Source: an uncultured Clostridia bacterium | GTDB taxonomy: Bacteria; Bacillota; Clostridia; Oscillospirales; Oscillospiraceae | Direction: 5' to 3' | NCBI GenBank assembly: GCA_932222125.1 | Contig: CAKNZJ010000241.1 | Location: 1 to 61,067 of the forward strand | Length of the DNA: 61,067 bases | Part shown: positions 25,455 to 34,276 of the stretch, one piece after another | Position numbering within the stretch: the stretch's first letter is position 1 | Layout of the letters: every line of letters begins with the position of its first letter | Made by a program: the position numbers and the translations under genes | Notes under the pieces: generated by a model | What the model saw: only the letters and a program-made list of their open reading frames with translations | Told to the model about the DNA's origin: nothing | The model's database searches: none

Positions 25455-26237
25455 ATGATTGTGCGGGCATTCCCTCTTTTTGATAAGGGTGCCATTCTGC
25501 GCGCGGATATGATGGCGGAGCTTGCCAGCTATGCCTATCTGTTTGGGGACATTCTCTATGATGGTTACTCTGACGGTATTCTCAGCGGTTGCCGGTTGAC
25601 CACCACTAAGGATACCATCGTTGTGAATCCGGGTATCATACGGTACGGCGGAAGGAATTTTCTGATAAAGGACCCTATCTACGTGGCGTATTCCCCCACA
25701 AACGCCACTACTATCTTGAAGATGAATTTTCTTGGGGAAAACCGGTCTGTGCGGTTTGTCACATATGATGCGGAGGTTGTGCTTGACAAAGCGGCCGCTG
25801 TCCGTGAGGGGCAAATTGAACTCTGCCGCTTTAAGCTCCAGCCTGGAGCCCGGCTCCGGTACAAATATGTTGACTTCGAGGATCGGAGCACAGAGTACGA
25901 TACACTGAATACGCTGCAGGTTCCCTATTCGTCCAAGGGGCGCAGTACTTTATCGCCTGAAATCACATATGATTATGGGAAAGAACTGTCTGGGACAAAT
26001 CCAAAGGATAATTTGGATGTTACATTCTGTCTCCGAACAATGGACCCCAGCCGGCCAGTGGCAGCCGACACCATTGCCTTCTACCTGGCATCCCGGCTGG
26101 GCGGAAATATGGATGATTTTTCCACAAACGAAGCGCTCTATGGTGGCCTCAATCAAATCCTGGCCGCTGCCAAATGTGGACAGGATATAGTTTCTAAAAG
26201 CAAAGAACGCAGGAGATCCAAAATACTGGTGGACTAA
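25455..26237 (+). CDS. Phage-fibre or baseplate-like protein
   Basis: A protein of 260 residues with no signal peptide. The first half is beta-rich and reads like the base of a phage fibre or baseplate protein: 'GDILYDGYSDGILSGCRL' followed by 'TIVVNPGIIRYGGRNFLI'. Such 'create content, then describe its value' strands are common in proteins that join fibres to baseplates. The C-terminal part is helical and ends in a basic tail ('SKERRRSKIL'). ATG 25455 follows GAAGGAGG. It is the last gene of the core block; the next genes are PAAR-like effectors. Function is inferred from position and composition. Confidence 0.45.
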   Translation: MIVRAFPLFDKGAILRADMMAELASYAYLFGDILYDGYSDGILSGCRLTTTKDTIVVNPGIIRYGGRNFLIKDPIYVAYSPTNATTILKMNFLGENRSVRFVTYDAEVVLDKAAAVREGQIELCRFKLQPGARLRYKYVDFEDRSTEYDTLNTLQVPYSSKGRSTLSPEITYDYGKELSGTNPKDNLDVTFCLRTMDPSRPVAADTIAFYLASRLGGNMDDFSTNEALYGGLNQILAAAKCGQDIVSKSKERRRSKILVD

Positions 26238-26279
26238 AGCGCGAACGGCTTCATCCCTTTCTAAATGGAGGCAACAGCA

Positions 26280-27512
26280 ATGGACGATCAAAAATATGTT
26301 ACACGATTGATGCGGGCACGTTGTTCCAAAGGAACCATGGAGAACTATCTCAACGTTGATATTGACCATGGAATCGTAGTTGGCGCAGATATGCAGCCGC
26401 TTATGAATGCTAATGATCATGTATCGGGTAGGCATGTCATTCACTTTGGGTGCTGTGAGTCGGACCAGAATCCTGAGCGTATGTTTCGCAAGGCACTGGT
26501 TGGCGGGTTCCTTGGTGGGGTTATTGCCGACGCGCTTGAAGACGTTGGAATTATGGGCTGCAAATGCAAACCTAACACCCCAAATCCGTGGGAATTTGTC
26601 AATGAGGATAGTATTGTGGAGGGCGCTCCCGCATTAATGGTATGCAGCACTCTTACCTGCCGGTATGGGGGTGTCATTGAGATTATTGATCCTAGTGGCG
26701 AGGGGAGCATAGATGTTGATAGTGATACCGAAGATGATGCTACGGAGGACTCAAATAACCCTGTATTGGATGCATTGGAAGAGCAATTCCCAATATTAGA
26801 GCAGGAAATAAAAAAATTTATGGATTGCTGGCCCGATTTAGGAACGGAAGTTAGCAAAGAGATTTCTATTAGTCTTCCAGATGGGACAAAAATGACTTAC
26901 GAATTAGAAATTGCCTTAAAGAGTGGTAACACGGATTGGTTGGCTATAAAAGCTGCTCTGACTGACCAGGCTGTTGCGTTAGAGGGACATGGCTGGAGCA
27001 TAGATAGCGATGGGAATGTAGAACTTGGAGGTAATGCAATACTAAACTATAACCCAGAAAATTTAGAGGTAGGAGTAAAACTCGGACAAGATACAAAGAT
27101 AAATGACGATACAACTCTACATGCACCAATATTTTCTGTGTTAGTTGATAATCTACGATTGGCAATGGCGCTTGAAACAGGAGCAGATACCGACACCCCC
27201 AATTTTGAGGCAGAAACATCGATTAGATTGGAGAAACCCATTGATAATAAACAACAGCCACAATTTGAACCCGAGACAATCCCAGTTGAAGAACCTGTAA
27301 TCATAGAGGTCCCTGATGCGAAGGCTTGGTATGAAACAAGGTGGGATTGGGTCTGTGAGACAGCCGATAGTACCTGGGACTGGGCTTCTGATAACGCAGA
27401 GGCGATAGGGCTTACTGGAGTTGCTGCTACCGTGGCTGTAGCTACATATTTTGTGATTTCGGAAGGTTCCAGAATAGTTTTCCCGCCAAGAAATCTCGTA
27501 CCAGTTCCATAA
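26280..27512 (+). CDS. PAAR-like (DUF4280-type) effector with C-terminal membrane helix
   Basis: A protein of 410 residues. ATG 26280 is chosen because GGAGG lies nine bases before it; an ATG at 26265 is less well placed. Residues 1-140 have the pattern of PAAR-like spike-tip proteins of the DUF4280 type: 'YVTRLMRARCSKGT', 'IDHGIVVGAD', 'FGCCES', 'MGCKCKPNTPNPW' and 'PALMVCSTLTCRYGG'. The middle is acidic and beta-rich, and the end carries a Trp-rich stretch and a hydrophobic helix ('IGLTGVAATVAVATYFVIS'). It may be a spike-tip effector that acts on membranes. A lipoprotein and a DcrB-like gene follow, which I read as immunity and chaperone. A decayed second copy of this trio lies at 28799-31096. 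Confidence 0.7.
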   Translation: MDDQKYVTRLMRARCSKGTMENYLNVDIDHGIVVGADMQPLMNANDHVSGRHVIHFGCCESDQNPERMFRKALVGGFLGGVIADALEDVGIMGCKCKPNTPNPWEFVNEDSIVEGAPALMVCSTLTCRYGGVIEIIDPSGEGSIDVDSDTEDDATEDSNNPVLDALEEQFPILEQEIKKFMDCWPDLGTEVSKEISISLPDGTKMTYELEIALKSGNTDWLAIKAALTDQAVALEGHGWSIDSDGNVELGGNAILNYNPENLEVGVKLGQDTKINDDTTLHAPIFSVLVDNLRLAMALETGADTDTPNFEAETSIRLEKPIDNKQQPQFEPETIPVEEPVIIEVPDAKAWYETRWDWVCETADSTWDWASDNAEAIGLTGVAATVAVATYFVISEGSRIVFPPRNLVPVP

Positions 27513-27562
27513 TGCTTCAAATGGTCCTTAAGGTTGGAAACAAGATATAGGGGGCGAAGTAA

Positions 27563-28210
27563 ATGAAGAAAGGACGAGAACTTTTTAAACCGGTACTTTC
27601 ACTTTTTCTAATATTAGTCTTATTAGGCGGGTGTGTAAAACGGATAGAGCCTAAGCAAGACAGTACTGAGTACATTCCACCTGTTAACCAAGATGGATTT
27701 GTGGTCATCAAAATTCCTAAAACGCTTTTAGGCAGTTACACAGCTGAGGAATTAGAAGCAAAAGACAAGGCCTCACGCGAAAATCTTGATGAGGAGGAGC
27801 TAAGCAATTTTGCATGGAGCGCAGTGGTTGCAAATGAGGACGGTACAATTAGTTACTATTTTACTCCAGAACAGTATCAAGAGTCGAAAGATGGCTATTA
27901 TAACTTAGGCCGTCTAAGGGATGCCCAAAGTGCCAGATTATTGTATTCCTTTGTGGAAGATGCAGAATATACTGACATTGATGCGGATGGAATACCGTGG
28001 GGGCTTATTGTGTCAGTTACAAAGGATGTCTATCTTTCAAACGAATTATGGAATTCTGCATTAGTTACAGTTTCCCCAGCAATTATGTTGGGACGTTATC
28101 AAATTTTATGTGGTATCCCAGACGATGAATGGTCTGTGCATATTGTGGTAATAGATGCAGCCAGTGGTGATACCCTTGAGGAAACAAATTTCCCAACAAG
28201 AGAGGATTGA
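27563..28210 (+). CDS. Lipoprotein, candidate immunity protein (copy 1)
   Basis: A protein of 215 residues with a lipoprotein signal: basic start, hydrophobic core and lipobox 'VLLGGC' with the cysteine near residue 24. The mature part starts with 'YIPPVNQDGFVVIKIPKTLL' and is related along its length to the product at 29870-30583. It would sit on the outer face of the membrane. Its place right after a PAAR-like effector with a membrane helix suggests that it protects the producer, as lipoprotein immunity proteins do in other systems, but no family is recognised. It ends at the start of the next gene. Confidence 0.65.
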   Translation: MKKGRELFKPVLSLFLILVLLGGCVKRIEPKQDSTEYIPPVNQDGFVVIKIPKTLLGSYTAEELEAKDKASRENLDEEELSNFAWSAVVANEDGTISYYFTPEQYQESKDGYYNLGRLRDAQSARLLYSFVEDAEYTDIDADGIPWGLIVSVTKDVYLSNELWNSALVTVSPAIMLGRYQILCGIPDDEWSVHIVVIDAASGDTLEETNFPTRED

Positions 28211-28221
28211 GAGGGCAAGAT

Positions 28222-28743
28222 ATGGAAAACCGAGGAAGCACTAGAGAAGAATTCTCGTCCTTTAAATTGATATCGCACTCATTTTTTGATACTTTTTCTC
28301 TTTCCGTGCCAGAGTTTCTGGACGAACTTTCCTTGGAGGATTTAACAGCTTTCCTTCCACCGCCAATGATAGGTAGTACAAGTTTTCTCTGCAACGAGAA
28401 AAGAGATATCAGTTTACAAATTTCCCTTTTAAACGATGTGGAATCAAACTTAGATATCAAACCACTGTTTAAACGTATGGGTACTCAAATTGGACATATT
28501 ACGCCTGGTTTTCAGATGTTTGGAAGCGGTACAAAATCAATTAACGGTGTAACAGTAGCTTGTATGGACTATAAATCAAATTCTTTGGACGGAGACAATT
28601 ATACTATTATGTTCCTGTTCTTGACAAAAAAGAATTGTTATCTAGGGAACTTCACAGTACCGCTCACAATCCAAAAAGAATGCACACAAATTTTTTTACT
28701 AATGATTAACACTTTATGGGTTAAATCGGAATTGAAGTGCTGA
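28222..28743 (+). CDS. DcrB/DUF1795-like protein, candidate Eag-type chaperone (copy 1)
   Basis: A cytoplasmic protein of 173 residues. ATG 28222 is preferred to the TTG at 28207 because GAGAGGG stands before it. The layout fits the DcrB/PsbP-like fold: a first strand 'FSLSVPEFLDEL', a segment 'FLCNEKRDISLQIS', a central strand 'GVTVACMDYKSNSLDGDNY', and a final helix 'CTQIFLLMINTL'. In Gram-negative type VI systems DUF1795 (EagR) proteins hold the membrane segments of Rhs and PAAR effectors before export. This one follows a PAAR-like protein with a membrane helix, so the same job is likely. Three relatives lie at 30593, 31138 and 43442. Confidence 0.55.
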   Translation: MENRGSTREEFSSFKLISHSFFDTFSLSVPEFLDELSLEDLTAFLPPPMIGSTSFLCNEKRDISLQISLLNDVESNLDIKPLFKRMGTQIGHITPGFQMFGSGTKSINGVTVACMDYKSNSLDGDNYTIMFLFLTKKNCYLGNFTVPLTIQKECTQIFLLMINTLWVKSELKC

Positions 28744-28798
28744 TTAATAAGAAGCATTTATCCATAAAAAGTTTAGGGATGAGCCAAACTTTACACAT

Positions 28799-29747
28799 TT
28801 GGGAGAGGAGAGACAAATGTGTCGGGGGCTGGGCAAAGTGCAGCGGATGCTTGGGAGAAGGTTGATCAAATGTATGCCCAATACCCCAAATCCGTGGGAA
28901 TTTGTCAATGAGGATAGTATTGTGGAGGGCGCTCCCGCATTAATGGTATGTAGCACCCTTATCTGCCGGTATGGGGGTGTCATTGAGATGATTGATCCTA
29001 GTGGCGAGGGGAGCATAGATGTTGGGAATGATGGCCCAGATGATAAGCCAAACATAAATCCTGAAGGATGGGATGAAATATCGGAAATGTTTCCTAATTT
29101 GGAGGCCGATATTCAAAAAGTCCTCCAAAGCGCAGGAGATATTGTTGGTGTAAAAAGCAGCACTTCACACGAATACTCGATCACACTGCCTGACGGAACA
29201 TCCATAACCCTCACAACATCTTTTGGCATAGCAGCAAATGCGTTTGGTCAATTTTCTTTTTCGACAGAAAGTTGGCCTGGATACGGATCCCCCTGTATTT
29301 ACAGTATCAAGCATTTTAAATGCCAAGAAACCTATTGACAACAAACCCAAATTGGTGCCCGAGTTGGCCATGGCCACTATTCCGGCAGTTGAAGCAGCCG
29401 CTGTTCTTATTCCATCTGCTACACCTTGGGTGGAAAAAGGATGGAACTGGGTTTGTGATACTGCGAATGATGTTGCTAATGGAGCAAGTGCTTTGCTGAA
29501 AGATGCAGGCGAAGTTGCTAATGGTATATATAATGACGTTACAACTGGGATTCAAAACGCTACAAATGCTGCTGGTAAATTTATTTCTGGTGTGTGCGAT
29601 GATGTAGGTGCCTGATGGAATAATGGTGGCCAGGAGGCGGTTGCAACGGGCGCAAGAAACTTAATTTGTGGCGCAATAGTAGTGGGAGGAATAGCCCTTA
29701 TTGCTACAGCGCCAGGATTAGCTTCAGGACTATTGCTGTTAGCATAG
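28799..29747 (+). pseudogene. Decayed second copy of the PAAR-like effector gene
   Basis: This region repeats the gene at 26280-27512 but is broken three ways. The first 90 or so residues of the PAAR-like part are missing; clear similarity begins near 28866 ('CMPNTPNPWEF'). The frame shifts by one base near 29260-29275, where removing one A of the triple A in 'GAAAGTTGG' would restore 'VGLDTDPPVF'. An in-frame TGA stands at 29613-29615. Beyond it the same frame goes on to a hydrophobic end 'IVVGGIALIATAPGLASGL' and a TAG at 29745. About 140 bases (28883-29022) are almost identical to 26577-26716 while both sides differ. The lipoprotein and DcrB-like genes that go with it are intact. Confidence 0.8.
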
Positions 29748-29869
29748 ATGTAATTGTGAATTAGTTGTCTTAAATGGGCTCTTTGGAAGAATGTAATGCT
29801 CAATATCAAAAGTCTAAGTTGTTAATGTGCTAGGCAATTCATAATTATTATAGAGGAATTTCGAAAACT

Positions 29870-30583
29870 ATGAAGCAAGGAAACCATTTGATGCATCGAA
29901 TGATTGGAATGCTTTTGGCGATTGTGTATTTTGCTACTATTTTGTCGGGGTGTTCAAAAAATGAATTAGGCAGACAGAACGATTCAAGTAATAGCGTTCC
30001 AGGTAACGAAAGCCCATCTAACAGTAATCAGTTGGCTGACGCCTATATTCCACCAGTTAATGAAGAAGGATATATTGTTATCACAATGCCAATTACGCTT
30101 TTAGGTGGTAATGAAGCTATAGACTTGCAAACACAGCACAAAGCACTGACAGCGAGTATGAGCGAAGACGAAATCGCACAATTGGCATGGACGAAGTTAA
30201 TTGCAAATGCGGATGGATCTGTGGATTACTATTTTTTGCCTGAGCAATATCAGAGGACTAAAGAAACCGCCTACTTATCAGGAAAACTAATTGATTCGGC
30301 TTCTAACACATATCCTGCTGAGTTTATAAAAGGCGCGGAATATGCGGAGATAGATGAAAATGGAGTTCCATGGGCATTGGTTGTTGACGTAGACGAAGAT
30401 GTTTATCTGAGTTCCGAACTAATGAACTCCCTTTATGTTACAGTGGCTCCCGCTACTTATATCGGTATGTATCAGGTTCTTTCAGGAGTGCCTGGTGACA
30501 AGTGGGCTGTTCATATTTCTATCAGGGATTCTAAATCCGGGAGCACAATTTCCGAAAATGATTTTCCTACAAGAGATGAATAG
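29870..30583 (+). CDS. Lipoprotein, candidate immunity protein (copy 2)
   Basis: A protein of 237 residues with a lipoprotein signal peptide ending in 'TILSGC' (Cys near residue 28), then a Ser/Asn-rich spacer. The main domain is homologous to the product of 27563-28210: both share 'YIPPVN', 'LAW'/'FAW', 'YYF.PEQYQ', 'GVPWALVV', 'DVYLS.EL', and end in 'FPTRDE' or similar. It follows the decayed PAAR-like copy. An immunity gene that outlives its effector is a common pattern, because losing it would expose the cell to sister strains. It ends three bases before the downstream ATG 30587. Confidence 0.65.
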   Translation: MKQGNHLMHRMIGMLLAIVYFATILSGCSKNELGRQNDSSNSVPGNESPSNSNQLADAYIPPVNEEGYIVITMPITLLGGNEAIDLQTQHKALTASMSEDEIAQLAWTKLIANADGSVDYYFLPEQYQRTKETAYLSGKLIDSASNTYPAEFIKGAEYAEIDENGVPWALVVDVDEDVYLSSELMNSLYVTVAPATYIGMYQVLSGVPGDKWAVHISIRDSKSGSTISENDFPTRDE

Positions 30584-30592
30584 GAGATGAAT

Positions 30593-31096
30593 ATGAATCA
30601 AGCTGGTATGCGAAAAGAATTTCAATCTTTTACATTGAATTCAACCAAAATATTTGAGTCATTTCAGTTATCAATCCCTGACTTTCTTCAAGCGTTATCC
30701 AGAGATCAAATAGAATCTATTGTTCCTCAGAATATGGCAGAAAATTTTTGGTTCTCACGCAATGAGCACCGTGATATGTATTTGCAGATCAATTATATGG
30801 ATGTTGATTTGGCGGGAGAAACAATCGAAGAAGTCTTCCAACGAACAACAAAGTATATGGATCGCATAATGCCCAATTTTCAACGGTTGGGAACGGGAAG
30901 TAAGATATCCAATGGTATTTTGATTGCGTGTATGGATTATAAATCCAGCGCGATTGACGGAGATAAATATACGATTCCATTTATGTTTTCAGTGAACGGA
31001 AAGTGTTTTTCGGGGGATTTTACAGCGCCTCTGGCAAACCAGGCAGAATGGATGCAAATTTTTCTTGTGATGATAGATACACTTACAGCTTCATAG
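30593..31096 (+). CDS. DcrB/DUF1795-like protein, candidate Eag-type chaperone (copy 2)
   Basis: A protein of 167 residues. ATG 30593 is chosen because AGGAG lies six bases before it; ATG 30587 sits too close to that site. It is clearly related to the product at 28222-28743: 'FQLSIPDFLQALSRDQI', 'FSRNEHRDMYLQINYM', 'ILIACMDYKSSAIDGDKY' and 'QIFLVMIDTL'. No signal peptide. It forms, with the lipoprotein before it, the surviving part of the second effector trio. A chaperone role for the lost PAAR-like effector is inferred; it might also serve the VgrG proteins encoded downstream. Confidence 0.55.
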   Translation: MNQAGMRKEFQSFTLNSTKIFESFQLSIPDFLQALSRDQIESIVPQNMAENFWFSRNEHRDMYLQINYMDVDLAGETIEEVFQRTTKYMDRIMPNFQRLGTGSKISNGILIACMDYKSSAIDGDKYTIPFMFSVNGKCFSGDFTAPLANQAEWMQIFLVMIDTLTAS

Positions 31097-31137
31097 TAGT
31101 TATCACCATTAACCATAGTCCATGGAGGGGAAGCAAA

Positions 31138-31779
31138 ATGCCAACATCAGAATTCAGTGATGAGTTAATCATCAAAGCCCGCCGGAAAATGGAGGAGGCA
31201 CAAAAAGAGAGCCACTCTCATGAAGTTGTTCAGCAGGAGCTCCGGCAGTCCATTTACGAGGATGTGGTAACAATTTTTGAAGTGCCCGTTGTTTTTAAGG
31301 AATGGGATATCATTGGAAACCGTGCCAAGATTCGGATGCCAGGTGACTTCGTTGACCGGACGGACGAGGAGATTGCCAGCGTGTATGCGTTGGGGTCAAA
31401 GCCGCAGTATGTTTACTCCAATGGCTATTTGGGTTTTATGATTGCGTTTAACTGGACAAAAAACATGATCTCCAATGACAATATCCACGACTTTACCCAG
31501 TTTGCCAGCAGGGCCATTGAACGGACAGGCCCCCAGTGCAGGATATTAAATACCGAAAAGCTGCACCGACCGGACTGCAATCTGGCCATCCTGCAGTTTT
31601 TGGCACAGACGTTGGACTCAGTCAATATGAATGTTATGTTCTTCGCGTCTGTGGAGGGGCGACTGCTGATTGGTTCTATCACGTTCAATCAGAAGGATGC
31701 AGACCGCCTGCGCCCTCTGGCTGTAGAAATTGCGAAATCGTTCCATCTGAATAATGCACAGGAGGGACAAGATAAATGA
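31138..31779 (+). CDS. DcrB/DUF1795-like protein ahead of VgrG
   Basis: A protein of 213 residues from ATG 31138, which follows GGAGGGG by seven bases; a longer upstream frame lacks a ribosome site. After a 45-residue charged helix, the body has the DcrB/DUF1795 outline: 'AKIRMPGDFVDRTDEEI', 'YALGSKPQYVYSNGYLGF', 'NLAILQFLAQTLDSVNMN', and the closing helix 'LRPLAVEIAKSF'. The pattern 'P..F.......... KP Q.VYSN' is close to what is usual for DUF1795. It overlaps the VgrG start by four bases (ATGA), so it is made together with the spike. A role as loading chaperone or adaptor is inferred. Confidence 0.58.
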   Translation: MPTSEFSDELIIKARRKMEEAQKESHSHEVVQQELRQSIYEDVVTIFEVPVVFKEWDIIGNRAKIRMPGDFVDRTDEEIASVYALGSKPQYVYSNGYLGFMIAFNWTKNMISNDNIHDFTQFASRAIERTGPQCRILNTEKLHRPDCNLAILQFLAQTLDSVNMNVMFFASVEGRLLIGSITFNQKDADRLRPLAVEIAKSFHLNNAQEGQDK

Positions 31780-33182
31780 GTACTATCAATCACAACAATA
31801 TTACTGTTGAGGGTGTCCCTTATAGCAAAATCATTGACCTTTTTATCTCCCACGCCCCCAACGTACATGGCCGGGCAAAAATTGTGGGAGAGATTCCTCA
31901 TGAGCAAGCTGATGATTTTGTCCAGCGGGTAGATGAAACCTTTGGCATCAGTATTACAACCTCTGCTGAAGGACAGCCACAACGACTATTCTATGGCACA
32001 GTTGCTAGCACCAATCTGGAGCGTCTGACCGATTACAGTCTGCTGACAATTGATCTGGAGACTGTCAGCAGTAAGCTGGACGCGCAAAAGGAAAACCGGA
32101 CTTTCCAGAGTACAACGAAAACATATAGCCAAATACTCAACAGTCTTGATACCGTACAGCGTTCCAAAGGTTCAGTGCAGATTATGGTGACGGACAAGCC
32201 TATTGGCGCCCTCATTATGCAGTACACCGAGACAGACTGGGAGTTTATCATCCGAATGGCCGCGCAGCTTGGTGCGTTGGCCTTTGAAAACATCATTGCA
32301 AAGACACCCCAGGTCTATGTGGGGCTGCCACCCTCTAGCCAGGCCAAAACCATCCAAACCGTGCAGTATGATTATGGGAGGAGCGAAACTGCCTTCCAGT
32401 CCCTTACCTCTAATACGCCGTCCGCGGCGTCTTCCATGCGGGAGGACTTCGCCACGGAGGTCGTCCGCTCCTATGACTATGTTTACCTCGGAGATACCGT
32501 CACCTTCAACGGCAAAGCCTTGCGCGTAAAGGCCATCAATGCACAACTTGTGGATGGGATTCTGGAATGTACCTACTACTTCGCGTTAAAGTCCGGCTTC
32601 GCGGCGCCCGCGGTCACTAACAAAATGGCATCGGGCCGCATGATGACCGGTATCGTTCAAAACGTGGAAGCGGACCGTGTGCAGGTATTTTTGAATACCA
32701 TTGACGCTTCTTATGACAGTGGGGGGGACTGGTGGTTTCCCTACTCCACGGCATATTCCTCCCAGGACGGAAGCGGCTGGTACTCTATGCCGGCGGTAGG
32801 CGATCAGGTGCGGGTATTCTTCCCATCTGATAACGAGGGCGAGGCATTTGCCGCAAGCTCTGTGGCCAAGCATGTACGCCCCAATATCACAGATAAGTGT
32901 TGGCGCGGAGTCAATGGAAAACAGATTCTCATGACCGAGGAAGGGCTTATCATCATCTGTAAAGACGGGAAAATATTTATCAATCTGACGGATGAGAAGG
33001 GCATTGAAATCATCTCCGATATGGACATCAACATCACCTCTGGAACAAAGGTAAATATCCAGGGTGGGGAAGAGGTCAAAATTGTTGCGAAAAATGAGGT
33101 GATTGTCGGTACTGCATCGTCCTATCTGGATATCCGAAACGAAGGGATCATCGCCAGCGCAAAGAAAATTATTGTCACATAA
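31776..33182 (+). CDS. VgrG-like spike protein
   Basis: A protein of 468 residues. About 1-275 match the gp27-like part of VgrG ('IMQYTETDWEFIIRMAAQLG' is the typical strand-helix). About 285-370 form the gp5-like OB domain: 'MMTGIVQNVEADRVQVFL', 'WWFPYSTAYSSQDGSGWYSM', 'GDQVRVFFPSDNEGEAF'. The end is a short repetitive beta stretch ('GIEIISDMDINITSGTKVNI') as in the trimeric needle. VgrG trimers form the spike that carries effectors and PAAR tips. No toxin domain is attached, so cargo must bind to it. The neighbouring adaptor-like genes may do this. Confidence 0.85.
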   Translation: MSTINHNNITVEGVPYSKIIDLFISHAPNVHGRAKIVGEIPHEQADDFVQRVDETFGISITTSAEGQPQRLFYGTVASTNLERLTDYSLLTIDLETVSSKLDAQKENRTFQSTTKTYSQILNSLDTVQRSKGSVQIMVTDKPIGALIMQYTETDWEFIIRMAAQLGALAFENIIAKTPQVYVGLPPSSQAKTIQTVQYDYGRSETAFQSLTSNTPSAASSMREDFATEVVRSYDYVYLGDTVTFNGKALRVKAINAQLVDGILECTYYFALKSGFAAPAVTNKMASGRMMTGIVQNVEADRVQVFLNTIDASYDSGGDWWFPYSTAYSSQDGSGWYSMPAVGDQVRVFFPSDNEGEAFAASSVAKHVRPNITDKCWRGVNGKQILMTEEGLIIICKDGKIFINLTDEKGIEIISDMDINITSGTKVNIQGGEEVKIVAKNEVIVGTASSYLDIRNEGIIASAKKIIVT

Positions 33183-33194
33183 GGAGTTGCTTGT

Positions 33195-34262
33195 ATGCAG
33201 AGAGAGGACTATATCGCCCAGTTTCAGGCCGAGTGCTATCTCCCGGCAGCCACTGCAGCGATGAAGCGCTTCATGATTTCATACACAGACCATGCGGAAC
33301 AAATCCACAAAACGGTTATTGGACAGTTCGACGCATTTTTCAGATGCATTGCCCGTTTACAGGAACGCAAGTTGATGGACGCTGTTCATTCTGTGGCGAT
33401 CTCGTTTCCCTATTCCTCTCTTTTATGCGGCGATCCCTGTATGATGTTTGAAGTCTATCCCGACTTTCCTTTTTTTGCCCCCAAATTGGTGCAGGAAATC
33501 TTTTCCGCCACATGGATTTTTCTGGATTGGAATGAATTCTATGAGGATCTGTTTGCCCGCACCCAAAAGCTGGGATTAAGCACAGTTGTTCGTCCTCCAT
33601 ATATAAAAAGCAGCATGTGGGATGTTGCTCGGTATATGCTGCATTTCGCCTCTACCTTTGTCAAAGCCAAAATGGTAGATGTTGAACAGCTTTCATCATT
33701 CAAGGCAATGCGGAAAGCAGCGGTGTTTCGTGTCACCTTTGGTGAATACATGGATTGGCAGCGTCTAATCTATGCTCAACTTCCACCCATCGACATATTT
33801 AACTGCGACGAGCACGAAGCACTTACATTCCGCCTGTTTTCCTCGGCAGTGTATGAGAGCAAGAGCTTTGACAATCTTCAACTGGACGATGCTCAATTTG
33901 AATCTTGTATTTTTAGAAACTGCTCTTTCAAAAACTCAAAGTTACGAGACGCAAAATTTGAGGGCTGTGATTTTGAAAACTGCCGATTTGAGCAAGTGCG
34001 CTTAGACGGAGCCAGGTTTAGTGGCTCAAAGTTGCTGAATGTAGAAATGTGCGAAATCAAGACTAACTGCATGATTGCAGACCCCAATACTATTCTGGGC
34101 GGATTTACTACAACAGATTTTATAAATTGCTTTTTTGAAAACGTATCTATCACGAAAAGTGACTATTCAGCCAGCCAATTCCAGGGTTGCCAAGCCAAAC
34201 ATCTTACAGCAGATGCCAGCGAACTGTCCAGCGGCCTAGAACTGCTTCTCACGCAAGGATAA
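33195..34262 (+). CDS. Adaptor-like protein with C-terminal pentapeptide repeats
   Basis: A protein of 355 residues starting at ATG 33195 behind AAGGAG. Residues 1-210 form a helical domain of unknown family that is related to the product of 45428-46033 (shared outline 'FRVTFGEYMDWQRLIYAQL' against 'FFTYGGYMDRFIKLDTW'). Residues about 225-345 hold pentapeptide repeats of the A(D/N)LXX type with many Phe and Cys positions ('FESCIFRNCSFKNSKLRD'), which fold into a square beta-helix. It lies between two VgrG genes. A cargo adaptor, or a protein that shields the producer, are both possible. No catalytic motif is seen. Confidence 0.6.
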   Translation: MQREDYIAQFQAECYLPAATAAMKRFMISYTDHAEQIHKTVIGQFDAFFRCIARLQERKLMDAVHSVAISFPYSSLLCGDPCMMFEVYPDFPFFAPKLVQEIFSATWIFLDWNEFYEDLFARTQKLGLSTVVRPPYIKSSMWDVARYMLHFASTFVKAKMVDVEQLSSFKAMRKAAVFRVTFGEYMDWQRLIYAQLPPIDIFNCDEHEALTFRLFSSAVYESKSFDNLQLDDAQFESCIFRNCSFKNSKLRDAKFEGCDFENCRFEQVRLDGARFSGSKLLNVEMCEIKTNCMIADPNTILGGFTTTDFINCFFENVSITKSDYSASQFQGCQAKHLTADASELSSGLELLLTQG

Positions 34263-34276
34263 GGGGGATTTTAAGA

